A stretch of DNA of 64,000 nt from Carbonactinospora thermoautotrophica (GTDB lineage: Bacteria; Actinomycetota; Actinomycetes; Streptomycetales; Carbonactinosporaceae), in NCBI RefSeq assembly GCF_001543895.1, contig NZ_JYIJ01000016.1, forward strand, positions 62,001 through 126,000. Direction: 5' to 3'. The notes below the pieces were generated by a model. That model searched no databases. It saw nothing but the letters and a program-made list of their open reading frames with translations, and was not told the DNA's origin. Below are positions 1 through 10,660 of the stretch, in pieces (within the stretch, counting starts at the first letter, position 1; the number at the start of each line of letters is the position of its first letter). Made by a program: the position numbers and the translations under genes.

Positions 1-117
1 CGGGAGCAGCTCGTCACGGTTGGCACCGTCGCAGTAACGGATCTCGAAATCGGGGCCGAGGGCTTCGACGGTTGCGGGAGACAGCTCTTCAGCGATCAGG
101 ACGACAGGCTTACTCAC
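1..117 (-). CDS. serA: D-3-phosphoglycerate dehydrogenase, N-terminal fragment
   Basis: Only the first 39 codons lie in the window; the gene runs off the left edge. The protein begins MSKPVVLIAEELSPATVEAL, typical of actinobacterial SerA1, which oxidises 3-phosphoglycerate in the first step of serine synthesis. The start is GTG at 117-115, with AAGGA seven bases upstream. serA near ilvBNC on the same strand is the usual actinobacterial order. The catalytic and ACT/ASB domains are outside the window, so the call rests on the N-terminus and context. Confidence 0.85.
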   Translation of the reverse strand, partial: MSKPVVLIAEELSPATVEALGPDFEIRYCDGANRDELLP

Positions 118-280
118 GGGAGATTCCTTCGCGGTGTGGCGGTGGTTCGAAAGGCCGCGGCGGAGAAACACGACGCTGTGCCCTGGCGCCTATAGAACAT
201 GAGTTTATCCCCGCCGGTGCGAAGGTCTTCATACCGGCTGATCAATCATCCTCCGAACGTTGGACCCCGCGAGCTGAAAC

Positions 281-305
281 GGGCCGCGCACGCGGTGCGC
301 GGCCC
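281..305 (-). terminator. GC-rich hairpin downstream of the secreted protein gene
   Basis: GGGCCGCGCA (281-290) and TGCGCGGCCC (296-305) form a perfect 10-bp stem with a 5-base loop, six bases past the stop of the leftward gene. On the minus strand it is followed by GTTTC rather than a long T-run, so it is a probable but weak intrinsic terminator. Confidence 0.5.
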
Positions 306-310
306 GGCGC

Positions 311-964
311 TCAGCTGAGCAACTTGTCCACGGCGATGCGGGCGGTCCGCTTGAACGCCCGCACCGGGGCTTCCGCAGGCTCACCCATCTGGCCCAGCTC
401 GACCACGGTCACCGTGTCCCGATCGCGACCGACCGCGTACAGGCTGATCGTCGGCTCGCTGTCCGGCAGCGTCGTGAACACCCCGTACACGCGGGCGCCG
501 TCGGCGACGTCCAGCTCCCCGTAGTAGAGCCACCGCGCCCTGCCTTCGGGGTACTGCTCCCGCCAGCGCTGGGCGCACCGCTCCACCGCCTGGGCGGCTT
601 CCTTGGCGATGAGCCACGCACTGTCCTCGTCGCGCAGCGACACCACGACCTGGGTGGCGGAGGCGTCGTACTCGCTTTGGAACTCCCGGTGCAACGCACC
701 CCGCGCGGGCAGCACGCCCTCCACACAGAACGGCTCGACTTCCGGCAGCCCCGGCGACACCGGCCCGGCCTGCCAGGTGCCGTACCGCTCTTGCGGCAGT
801 TCGGACGGCTCCAGCAGGTCCGGCGCGCCCGACGTGCGGATGGCCGACGCGCTCGCCCCGGCCGCGAAGACCGGGCCGGCGGTTCCCGCGGCGAAGGGGG
901 CGATGCCGAGAGCGATAGCCGCTGCGCAGGCCGTGGCACGACGGGCTCGCGATGGCGTTCGCAT
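311..964 (-). CDS. secreted hypothetical protein with PknH-sensor-like features
   Basis: This 217-residue protein has an export signal: a basic start (MRTPSRARRA), a hydrophobic core at residues 11-26 and Ala-rich cleavage sites near 27-37. The mature part has one Cys near residue 80 and one near 134, which could form a disulfide. The pattern (Gly-rich start, 'ARGALHREF', 'ASATQVVVSL') resembles actinobacterial extracytoplasmic domains of the PknH-sensor type, but I cannot assign a family firmly. It lies alone, 216 bases downstream of the lipoprotein gene of the type VII module and on the same strand. Confidence 0.65.
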   Translation of the reverse strand: MRTPSRARRATACAAAIALGIAPFAAGTAGPVFAAGASASAIRTSGAPDLLEPSELPQERYGTWQAGPVSPGLPEVEPFCVEGVLPARGALHREFQSEYDASATQVVVSLRDEDSAWLIAKEAAQAVERCAQRWREQYPEGRARWLYYGELDVADGARVYGVFTTLPDSEPTISLYAVGRDRDTVTVVELGQMGEPAEAPVRAFKRTARIAVDKLLS

Positions 965-1180
965 GAATCATCCCCCGTGGGTTCCCGTGCGCGCTCGCAC
1001 ATTTCATCTCGTTGGACGTTAGACGCCCAACCCCGGGGAGAGGTTGTCTCACCGCCCGCGGGATTCGCCCGGACGGGGAAACCGACCACGTGGAAACCCG
1101 ACGGAAACCTCGCCCTGAGGGGCGCCCCGGGGCCGAAGCAGCCGGCCAACCCGGACAGCCGGACCCCGACCCGGCGTGCC

Positions 1181-1705
1181 CTACGGCTGGGCGTCGCGCA
1201 TCCGGAAGCACGGCGAGGTGACGGACAGGCTGATCGCGGTCGGTGGACTGGTCGATTCGAAGCTCACCTCGTAGCCGTCGGCCTCATTGCGGGCCGTCAC
1301 CACGGCCGAGTCGCGCTCCGGCCAGGTGCGGAAATCCTTGATCCGGTAACCCCGCCGGATGAGGTGATCTCGAACCCGCTCCGCCAACACCACCTGCCGC
1401 TCCGGTGGCACGTCCCGGATCTGGTAGCCGTGGTAAATCGAGAAGATCTCCTCCGAGAGCTCACCCATCCGACCCTCGCAGGGCGCCTCCTCGGTGCCGG
1501 TGTATTCGTGCGGGTACTCACCACCGACCGCACGCAACACATCCTGGGCGTACTGGTCGGCGATCGCTCTGGCCTGTTCCCTGCTCATCGCCCGCATAGC
1601 GTCATTCTCCCCAGACCCGCAACCGACGAGCGCCAGCAACGCCAGCACGCAGAACGTGCCTAGAACAGCGCCTAGAACACCTCGCCCGCCCCGCCCGCCA
1701 GTCAT
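1181..1705 (-). CDS. lipoprotein of the type VII module
   Basis: A 174-residue protein with a lipoprotein signal: a Gly/Arg-rich start, a hydrophobic stretch (VLGAVLGTFCVLALLAL) and the lipobox LVGC near residue 29. The mature part has two further Cys and no recognised domain. The ATG at 1705 overlaps the stop of the hydrolase gene (ATGA) and has GGAG nine bases upstream; a TTG at 1720 is unlikely because the Shine-Dalgarno sequence would abut it. The coupling suggests it works with the hydrolase, possibly as an envelope immunity or partner protein, which is inference. Confidence 0.75.
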   Translation of the reverse strand: MTGGRGGRGVLGAVLGTFCVLALLALVGCGSGENDAMRAMSREQARAIADQYAQDVLRAVGGEYPHEYTGTEEAPCEGRMGELSEEIFSIYHGYQIRDVPPERQVVLAERVRDHLIRRGYRIKDFRTWPERDSAVVTARNEADGYEVSFESTSPPTAISLSVTSPCFRMRDAQP

Positions 1706-3309
1706 CCCGACGGGCTCCAATCCTCCGGCCTCTCGCCATGCTCCAGACTGACCTCCTGGTACTTGCCCACGACGATGCGCGCCTGGTTACGCAGGCTCTC
1801 GCTGTTGTCCTTCCAGTAATCGCTGTGCCCTTCGGTATCGACCACGTACCGGTTCGCACCGAAATCCTTCTCGTGCGGCTCCGGCCCGTGCGAGAAGTTG
1901 CCGAGGAATCCGGACACGCGGTCACCCTCGGCCGAACCCGCCCAGACATGGCGCCGTTCGATCTGCAACTGGTCGATGTTGTCCACGCGCATCCCTGGAC
2001 TACCGGCGACAATCAGGTCGTCCGCGGCGAGACCACCGGGACGCTTCGCAGCCTCACCCACCACTGTGCTGCCGTAACTGTGGCCGACCACGGTCACATG
2101 CCGGTGTTCGGAGCCGTGCACGGCCCGGATGCCGTCGACGAACCGGTCCAGCTCGGGCGCACCCGTCTCGGCCCGACCGCCGCCGGCCACGTTGTGCAGT
2201 TCCGGCGCGTCATAACCTAGCCAGGCGATCGCGGCCACGTCGCCGCGTTCTGGCGTCATGTCGTCGGCGGCCCGTGCGAGCCTACGGGCCCGGCCGATCT
2301 GGCCGCCTATGTCGTTCAGTTCCGTGCCGAGCCCGGGCACCACCACGGCGGTGTGTTTCGCGGTGTCGGGGTTGCCCACCGCCACGATGGCCCGCCCGTC
2401 CCCGCGGGTGTCCAGGCCCAGGACGTACAACGGCAGGGCCTTCGGGTCCAGGGCCGAGCGTTCGAGCTGTGTCTCGATCTGCTCCAGGCCGCGGAGGATC
2501 TTCTCCTCCTCGCCGCTGAGCCGGTCCCGGCGGCCGCGCAGCTCCGCCAACCGCTGCTCGAGCAGGCTGCGGTTGGCCTCGTCGCGCGCCACCGCGGGCA
2601 GGCCGTCCAGCATGCCGACCCGATCCGGGTACGCGTGGAGGTACTGTTCCCGCTCAGCCTCGCTCAAGCCCTTCCACCAGTCCGCGACGCGCTGGGGGTC
2701 CGTCCCCGGGGGCGGGATCCGGCTGGCGTCGACCCCGCCGGCCAGCTCGGCGACGAGCCGAGCGTCCGCGGCGAGCCGCTGTTCCTGCTCCCCGTCGGTG
2801 AGGCCGATCCCGTGGACGGCGCTGGCAAGCCGGCGCAACGCGCTGGCCACCGACTCGTCCTGCCGAGTCGCCTCGGCAAGCGCCCGTCGGATGCGTTCGG
2901 CGATCTGCTCAGCCTGCTCGCGGAACGCGGCCTGGTCGTCCGGATGGCCAGGGGGCCAGCTCACCGATCCGTCGTCGCCGACGGCGAAGCCACCGCTCTC
3001 GGCGTCGTCCAGGGCCTGTCGCAGCGCGCGCTGTGCGGCGGTGAAGGTCTCCCGAGCCGATTCCAGGGCGGTCCCGACGTTATTCAGCTCGATGGCCGCG
3101 GCATGGAGCCGGTCGTACTGGGCGTCGATACGCCGTCGGGCGTCGTCGGCCGCGTCACCGGTCCATCCACTGTGCTGGATCGCGGCGAGCACGTGCCGCG
3201 CGTACCGCTGCTCCAGCCGCTCGAACAGCTCGGCGCACCGGAACCAGGCGGATGCGGCGTCGTCCAACGCGTCCAGCTTCGCGTCACGTAACTGCGGCAA
3301 CGTGACCAC
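1702..3309 (-). CDS. DUF1023-type alpha/beta hydrolase with helical N-terminal domain
   Basis: A 535-residue protein. Residues 1-300 are charged and helical with coiled-coil segments (for example EEEKILRGLEQIETQLE), resembling the long N-terminal domains of type VII secretion partners. The C-terminal part is an alpha/beta hydrolase of the DUF1023 class, with the nucleophile elbow GHSYGS and a preceding 'VVVPGLGT' strand and turn. The start is GTG at 3309, four bases after the upstream stop and with GGAGGG seven bases before it; the frame extends further but lacks a better site. Substrate unknown. Confidence 0.8.
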   Translation of the reverse strand: MVTLPQLRDAKLDALDDAASAWFRCAELFERLEQRYARHVLAAIQHSGWTGDAADDARRRIDAQYDRLHAAAIELNNVGTALESARETFTAAQRALRQALDDAESGGFAVGDDGSVSWPPGHPDDQAAFREQAEQIAERIRRALAEATRQDESVASALRRLASAVHGIGLTDGEQEQRLAADARLVAELAGGVDASRIPPPGTDPQRVADWWKGLSEAEREQYLHAYPDRVGMLDGLPAVARDEANRSLLEQRLAELRGRRDRLSGEEEKILRGLEQIETQLERSALDPKALPLYVLGLDTRGDGRAIVAVGNPDTAKHTAVVVPGLGTELNDIGGQIGRARRLARAADDMTPERGDVAAIAWLGYDAPELHNVAGGGRAETGAPELDRFVDGIRAVHGSEHRHVTVVGHSYGSTVVGEAAKRPGGLAADDLIVAGSPGMRVDNIDQLQIERRHVWAGSAEGDRVSGFLGNFSHGPEPHEKDFGANRYVVDTEGHSDYWKDNSESLRNQARIVVGKYQEVSLEHGERPEDWSPSG

Positions 3310-3313
3310 GCGC

Positions 3314-3688
3314 TTACCCTCCGCCGAAGCTGTGCCGCGCGGCCTCGTCGGACTGCTGGTACCCGCGAGCGTTGGCACGCAGCTTGTCCGCGGTACCGGC
3401 CACATCCTGCCCCAGCCGCCGCAGGTGGTCCTCCCATGCGGCGAGGCAACCGGTCAGCGCTTCCCCCGTCGCCCATCCGGCCAGCCCACGCGCGGCTGCC
3501 GCGGTCGGCGTGCCCAGCTTCGCGGTTCCCTCCCGCGCCTGCTCCGCGACGTCCTCCGCCGCGCGGGCCATCGCTTCCAGCTCCTCGACTTGAACCTGGA
3601 AACCCGCGCCGCCGGCAGACGGCGCCGACGACGGGGCGTACCGCCTCGGCGGCAGCCCTGGATTCAGGATCTCATCGAATCGTCCCAT
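3314..3688 (-). CDS. WXG100-like type VII secretion substrate
   Basis: A 124-residue, mostly helical protein. After a Pro-rich 30-residue start come two predicted helices around a central 'GLAGWATGEALTG' turn. The second helix ends with YQQSD, which fits the YxxxD/E signal of ESX/type VII substrates. The turn is not a strict WXG. It is the first gene of a tight operon with the DUF1023 hydrolase (4-base gap) and the lipoprotein, an arrangement common for type VII effectors. No ESX core genes are in the window. Confidence 0.7.
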   Translation of the reverse strand: MGRFDEILNPGLPPRRYAPSSAPSAGGAGFQVQVEELEAMARAAEDVAEQAREGTAKLGTPTAAAARGLAGWATGEALTGCLAAWEDHLRRLGQDVAGTADKLRANARGYQQSDEAARHSFGGG

Positions 3689-3774
3689 GCCATCCCCCGT
3701 GAGATCCAGGATCGGCCACAGGATAGCGACCCCGGGGGAGGCGGAGCAGCCCCTGCGAGATCAGCGAAACGACG

Positions 3775-3806
3775 CAGGGGGCGCGCCGTTCCCGGCACGC
3801 CCCCTG
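3775..3806 (-). terminator. terminator-like hairpin after ilvC
   Basis: CAGGGGGCG (3775-3783) pairs with CGCCCCCTG (3798-3806), with an inner GCCG/CGGC pairing and a TTCC loop. It sits 17 bases past the ilvC stop and is followed on the minus strand by CGTTTCG. It probably ends the ilvBNC transcript. Confidence 0.6.
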
Positions 3807-3822
3807 GCCACCCGAGGCAGGC

Positions 3823-5443
<1,621 letters not shown>

Positions 5444-5448
5444 GTTGT

Positions 5449-7194
5449 CTACTCCTCGCTGTCGCCGAAGTCGGGCCGCACCCCGCGCGCGGCCATGATC
5501 TCGTCGTTGCTGGTGCCGGCCGGGACCATCGGCCACACCATCGCGTCTTGATGGACGACGAAGTCGATGACGACGGGCGCGTCGTCCAGGGACATCGCCT
5601 TCTCGATGGTGGCGTCCACCTGGTCGGGGGTCTCGCAGCGCATCCCGTGGCAGCCCATGGCCTCGGCCAGCTTGACGAAGTCGGGGATGCGCCGGGAGTG
5701 CAGGTCGGTGTTGGAGTACCGCTCGTTGTAGAAGAGGGTCTGCCACTGCCGGACCATGCCCAGGGACCCGTTGTTGATCACGGCCACCTTGATCGGGATG
5801 TCGTTGATCGCGCAGGTGGCCAGCTCCTGGTTGGTCATCTGGAAGCAGCCGTCGCCGTCGATCGCCCAGACGATCTTGTCGGGCCTGCCGACCTTGGCGC
5901 CCATCGCGGCCGGGACGGCGTACCCCATGGTGCCGGCGCCGCCGGAGTTCAGCCACGTGTACGGCTTCTCGTACTTGATGAACTGCGCCGCCCACATCTG
6001 GTGCTGGCCCACGCCCGCAGCGTAGATCGCGTCCGGGCCGACGATCCGGCCTAGCCGCTCGACCACGTACTGCGGCGCCAGCGAACCGTCGGCCGGCAGC
6101 TCGTACCCCAGCGGGTACCGCTGCCGCCAGTCGTCGAGCTGCGCCCACCAGGCCTCGTAGTCGCCGCGCCGCCCAGCCTCGTGCTCGGCCCGCACCGCCG
6201 CGATCAGGTCGCTGATCACCTCGCGGCAGTCACCCACGATCGGCACATCAGCCGTGCGGTTCTTGCCGATCTCAGCCGGGTCGATGTCGGCATGAACGAT
6301 CTTGGCGTGCGGGGCGAAGGTCGCCAGCTTGCCGGTCACCCGGTCGTCGAACCGCGCACCCAGCGAGATGATCAGGTCGCTCTTCTGCAGCGCGGCCACG
6401 GCGGCGACCGTGCCGTGCATGCCGGGCATGCCCAGGTGGCTGGGGTGGCTGTCGGGGAACGCGCCGCGCGCCATCAGCGTGGTGACGACCGGGATGCCGG
6501 TCAGCTCCACGAGCTGGTACAGCTCGGCCGCGGCGCGCGCCTTGAGCACGCCGCCGCCCACGTAGAGCACCGGCCGCTTGGACTCGGTGATCAGCCGCGC
6601 GGCCTCGCGGACCTGCTTGGCGTGCGGCCGGGTGACCGGGCGGTACCCGGGCAGGTTCAGCTCGACCGGCCAGCGGAACGTCGTCTGGGCCTGCAGCGCG
6701 TCCTTGGCGATGTCGACCAGGACCGGGCCCGGCCGGCCGGTGGAGGCGATGTGGAACGCCTCGGCGATCGTCCGGGGGATCTCATCGGGGTTGGTGACCA
6801 GGAAGTTGTGCTTGGTGATCGGCATGGTGATGCCGCAGATGTCGGCTTCCTGGAAGGCGTCGGTGCCGATGCTCCCGCTCGGCACCTGCCCGGTGATCGC
6901 CACGATCGGGACCGAGTCCATGTAGGCGTCGGCGATCGGGGTCACCAGATTGGTCGCGCCCGGCCCGGAGGTGGCCATGCACACCCCGACCTTGCCGGTC
7001 GCCTGCGCGTAGCCCTCGGCGGCGTGGCCCGCGCCCTGCTCGTGCCTTACGAGGATGTGCCGCACCCGGGAGGAGTCGAGCAGCGGGTCGTACGCCGGGA
7101 GGATGGCGCCTCCCGGGATACCGAAGACGGTGTCGACGCCCGCGGCCTCGAGCGAGCGGATCAGCGCCTGGGCTCCGGTGACCTGCTCTGTCAT
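5449..7194 (-). CDS. ilvB: acetolactate synthase large (catalytic) subunit
   Basis: A 581-residue thiamine-diphosphate enzyme that condenses pyruvate with pyruvate or 2-oxobutyrate. The N-terminal Pyr domain has '[12 protein letters not shown]' and the catalytic Glu in '[15 protein letters not shown]' (near residue 51). The C-terminal PP domain has the ThDP/Mg motif [15 protein letters not shown] with '[13 protein letters not shown]'. It is the first gene of ilvBNC and lies behind an attenuator. Confidence 0.96.
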   Translation of the reverse strand: MTEQVTGAQALIRSLEAAGVDTVFGIPGGAILPAYDPLLDSSRVRHILVRHEQGAGHAAEGYAQATGKVGVCMATSGPGATNLVTPIADAYMDSVPIVAITGQVPSGSIGTDAFQEADICGITMPITKHNFLVTNPDEIPRTIAEAFHIASTGRPGPVLVDIAKDALQAQTTFRWPVELNLPGYRPVTRPHAKQVREAARLITESKRPVLYVGGGVLKARAAAELYQLVELTGIPVVTTLMARGAFPDSHPSHLGMPGMHGTVAAVAALQKSDLIISLGARFDDRVTGKLATFAPHAKIVHADIDPAEIGKNRTADVPIVGDCREVISDLIAAVRAEHEAGRRGDYEAWWAQLDDWRQRYPLGYELPADGSLAPQYVVERLGRIVGPDAIYAAGVGQHQMWAAQFIKYEKPYTWLNSGGAGTMGYAVPAAMGAKVGRPDKIVWAIDGDGCFQMTNQELATCAINDIPIKVAVINNGSLGMVRQWQTLFYNERYSNTDLHSRRIPDFVKLAEAMGCHGMRCETPDQVDATIEKAMSLDDAPVVIDFVVHQDAMVWPMVPAGTSNDEIMAARGVRPDFGDSEE

Positions 7195-7245
7195 GTCCCG
7201 TTCTCTTCTCGTTGGGGTGGGCTTGTCTTGGTCATGGCGGGCAAC

Positions 7246-7279
7246 AAAAAACCCCTCGTGCCGTTCGGCAAGCGAGGGG
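7246..7279 (-). terminator. ilvB attenuator (intrinsic terminator)
   Basis: On the minus strand CCCCTCG (7279-7273) and CGAGGGG (7258-7252) pair, with an inner TGCCG/CGGCA stem and an AA loop, followed at once by six T (7251-7246). This is a textbook intrinsic terminator 52 bases before the ilvB start and 33 bases after the leader-peptide stop, as expected for transcription attenuation. A competing GAGCGT...ACGCTC pairing just after the leader stop could be part of the anti-terminator fold. Confidence 0.88.
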
Positions 7280-7311
7280 AGCGCGCTGGCTGGAGCGTCT
7301 GACCGTTACGC

Positions 7312-7353
7312 TCAGCCGGCGCGCTTCTCAAGTACGAGGATCTGGGGTCGCAC
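7312..7353 (-). CDS. ilv leader peptide
   Basis: A 13-codon reading frame GTG...TGA encoding VRPQILVLEKRAG. The block Ile-Leu-Val-Leu is what a branched-chain amino acid attenuator needs, because ribosome stalling there would report low charged tRNA. AGAAGG lies eight bases upstream, and the attenuator hairpin lies just downstream. Leader-peptide attenuation is established for actinobacterial ilvB operons (for example Corynebacterium ilvBNC); this instance is read directly from the sequence. Confidence 0.88.
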   Translation of the reverse strand: MRPQILVLEKRAG

Positions 7354-7744
7354 GGTGCCGACCTTCTCGCAGAAGAGGGGTCGGTGTCAAGTGGATGGGA
7401 CGGCTGTTCCGTCATTCGGACGACACGCGTCCCGGGCGGTACGGCGTCGCCGCAGGTCATCTGCTGAGTGCCGGCTCAGGAAAGACTGAGACGGCCACCA
7501 TCGCCGAGATCACGTCGTGACATCGCCGCCCCGGCGATCCGCCGGATTCTCCGCGAGGATCAAGCGGTGTGCGCCGGGACATCATCTTGATCGTTGCGAG
7601 GGGACGCGACGTCCGAAGCCGCACTCATCACTGGCGCCGCGGCACGAGCTGCCCGGCCGGGGACGACCCAGGCGCGACCCCCGGCCCGGGCAGCGTACTG
7701 TCACGGCCGGCGTGCCTGGTCCAGCTGCTGGGGGCGACTCCGGC
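7354..7744 (-). promoter_or_regulatory. upstream region of the ilv leader
   Basis: A 391-base stretch without a convincing gene. A consensus -35 element TTGACA lies about 24 bases before the leader start codon, but no good -10 hexamer follows at 17 bases, so the promoter is only suggested. The rest, up to the stop of the GGDEF-EAL gene, shows nothing I can name. Confidence 0.35.
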
Positions 7745-10501
7745 CTAGGGCACCAGCGTCGGCGCGGACGGGGTATCCACACCGCCACGGCGGAGCGGGA
7801 TGGGGCCGCGGTCGAGTAGGGTCTGCACGCCGGCGGCGTCGAGCGGGCCGGAGAACAGGAAGCCCTGGCCGCGCTGGCAGCCCATGTCGCGGAGCAGGGC
7901 GAGCTGCTCGGGGCGTTCGATGCCCTCGACGACGAGCTCCAGATCGAGATCACGGCCGAGACGGATGATCGCGGCGGCGAGCTTGCCGCAGTTGGTGGCA
8001 TGGTCGTCGTCCCGGCCAAGGCCCTCGATGAAGGCGCGGTCGATCTTCAGCAGGTCGACCGGGAGGCGGCACAGGTACGCCAGGGACGAGTAGCCGGTGC
8101 CGAAGTCGTCGATCGCGAGCCGGACCCCGTACTCCTTGACGGCGCGCAGCCGGCTCACCGTGGACTCCACCCCGTCCAGCAGAACGCTCTCGGTGATCTC
8201 CAGGGTCAGCGCCTCGGGCGGGAGACCGCACCCCTCCAGGGCGGCCTGGACACCCTCGATCAGGCCGGGGGTGGCGACCTGGCGGGCGGACAGGTTGACG
8301 GCGACGCCGATGCGGTGGCCGGCGCGGTGCCACCGGGTGGCCTGCCGTACCGCCTCCTGGATGACCCAGCGGCCGAGCTGGACGATGCGGCCGGAGTCCT
8401 CGGCCAGCCGGATGAACTCGGCCGGCGTGACCAGGGCCCCGCCCTCGTCGCGCCAGCGGATCAGGGCTTCGACGTCGGTGATCCGCCCGGAGGACAGGTC
8501 CACCACCGGCTGGTACAGCAGGGTGAACCGCCGTTCGCGCAGCGCCCGGCGTAGCTGGGCCTCCAGCTCGACCCGGCGTACCACGTCGGTGTGCATCGAC
8601 GGCTCGTACACCTCCACGCGGCCCTTGCCGTTGGCCTTCGCCCGGTACATGGCCAGGTCGGCGTTGCGCATCAGTTCCTCGGTGGACGTCCCAGGCGCGG
8701 AGAAGGCGATGCCGATGCTGGCCGCGACCACGACCTCCACGCCGCCCACCCGGTACGGCTCGGACAGGGCGGCGAGCAGCCGCTCGGCCACGTCGCGGGC
8801 TACCTTGGGCGTGGCGTCGCTCTCCAGCAGGACCGCGAACTCGTCGCCGCCGAACCGGGCGGCGGTGTCCCCGGCGCGTATCACGCTGCGCAACCTGCGC
8901 GCGGCCTGGATGAGCAGCTCGTCCCCGGCCGCGTGCCCGACGGAGTCGTTGACGGCCTTGAACCCGTCCAGGTCGAGGAAGAGCACGGCGATCGGGCGCT
9001 TGTCGATGCCCCGCTGCTCCAGGGCGTGCGTGACCCGGTCGGCGAACAGGGCCCGGTTGGGCAGGCCGGTGAGGGTGTCGTGGAACGCGAAATAGGTGAG
9101 CTGCTCTTGCAACGCCACCCGGTCGGAGACGTCGCGGCTGTTGAAGATCAGCCCCTCCGGGTGGCGGCTGACCGTGGACTCGGTGTGCCGCCAGGTGCCG
9201 TCCGCGCCGCGGACCCGGCAGTCGATGCGGGTGCTGGGAGCGCCGGAGTCGACGAACTCCCGCAGCTCGGCCATGAACTCCGCCGCGTCCTCGGGGTGGA
9301 TGATCAGCCGGAGCTGGGAGCCGACCAGCTCGTCCGGCTGGTACCCGAAGACCTGCTCGACGGCGGGGCTCAGGTAACGGAGCTGGCCCTGCTCGGTCGC
9401 GATCATGATGACGTCGCTGGAGCCCTGGACCAGCGACCGGAAGTGGTCCTCCCGCGCGGCCAGCTCCCGGTTGAGGGCCACGTTGTCCAGCAGCGTGACG
9501 CCTTGTCGGATGAGCAGGGCGATGATGACCGAGCCACCGATCAGCAGGACCACGGGGTCGAGCGGGTTACCGGTCAGTATCCCGACGACCACCGCGGTGC
9601 CCGAGGCGGCGGCAGCCAGGTAAGGGGTGAGCACGCCGAGCAGCGAGACCGCGCGGCGGGTGGTGACGACCCGGTCCGACGCATCGACCCAGGGCGCCAC
9701 CGCCAAGACGACGGCCCCGCTGAACCACGCGGCGTCCAGCAAGCCCCCGCTTCGGAAGCTGCTGTGGAGCGTGGGCAGCGTCCACAGCGCGTCCGCGACG
9801 GCGATGACCGCCAGACCGAGCACGACCAGGCCGAGCGCGGGCCGGTCCTGGGGCGGCGCGCGGAACTGGAGCCCGGCGAGCACGGTGATGATGAAGATGC
9901 CCATCACCGGGTACGCCAGCAGCACCGCGAGGTCGAGCAGGTTGCCGCCCGCCTCGGGCACCAGGCGGATGAGCGCGAACGACCAGGCCAGCGAGAACAG
10001 CGTCCCGGCGACCAGCCACGCGTCCAGGAACAGGCAGAGCACGGAGACGCCGCCGCGCGGGAACCGCGCCAGCACCAGGAAGCCCGCGATCAGCAGCAGG
10101 GGGTACCACAGGAAGAACGCGTCGGCGAGCGACGGGTCGGGCACCCGCCGGTTGAGGACCACCTCGTACCAGGCCCAGACCAGGTTGCCGCCGGTGCTGG
10201 CCAGGGCGGCGCAGCCGATCAACGTCCAGGTGAGGCGGGCGCGGCCGCTCCGGGTGCGGGCCCGGAGCAGGCATGAGACGCCGGCTGCCAGGTAGGCGAG
10301 GCTGAGGCCGACGTCACCGGCGATGAGCGCGACCCGAGATGACCCCCAGCCGAGGGCCGACGCCGCCGTGTACGCGGCGCAGATCGGCGCGACCAGGGCG
10401 AGGGCGCGCAACGGCGTGCTGATGGCGTACAAGGCGGGTCAGCGGATGCGGCAGCGTCCGACGCGGATGGCACGACGGAGTCGGTCGGGACGACTTGGCA
10501 T
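7745..10501 (-). CDS. membrane PAS-GGDEF-EAL cyclic-di-GMP protein with an in-frame TGA after 20 codons
   Basis: A large c-di-GMP turnover protein. About 320 N-terminal residues contain roughly ten hydrophobic helices, then come a PAS domain, a GGDEF domain with intact FGGDEF, and an EAL domain with EALIRW, DDFGTGYSSL, the Lys in LLKIDRAF and the Glu in VVEGIE, so both synthase and phosphodiesterase activity look possible. The best start is ATG at 10501 (GGGGAG five bases upstream), but the frame hits TGA at 10441-10439 and continues from TTG at 10432, which has no ribosome site. The 895-residue part from 10432 could be made by reinitiation; otherwise the gene is a nonsense mutant. Confidence 0.82.
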
Positions 10502-10660
10502 GCCTGCTCCCCTCGGTGTGAGGTCCACGCGAATCCTGCCGGCACCGTTACCGGCGCTGCTCCGCCCGACCTGTCATGTTACGGGCGGGGCAGCGCCAGC
10601 TTATGCCTTGCACGTGGTTTTTAGGGTGAGACAGGCGGAATATTATTGTCCAGCCCTAAG

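Noticed and set aside
10433-10660. Possible cyclic-di-GMP riboswitch before the first GGDEF-EAL gene
   Set aside because: The conserved GEMM core bases and the receptor-tetraloop arrangement could not be found on reading the strand.
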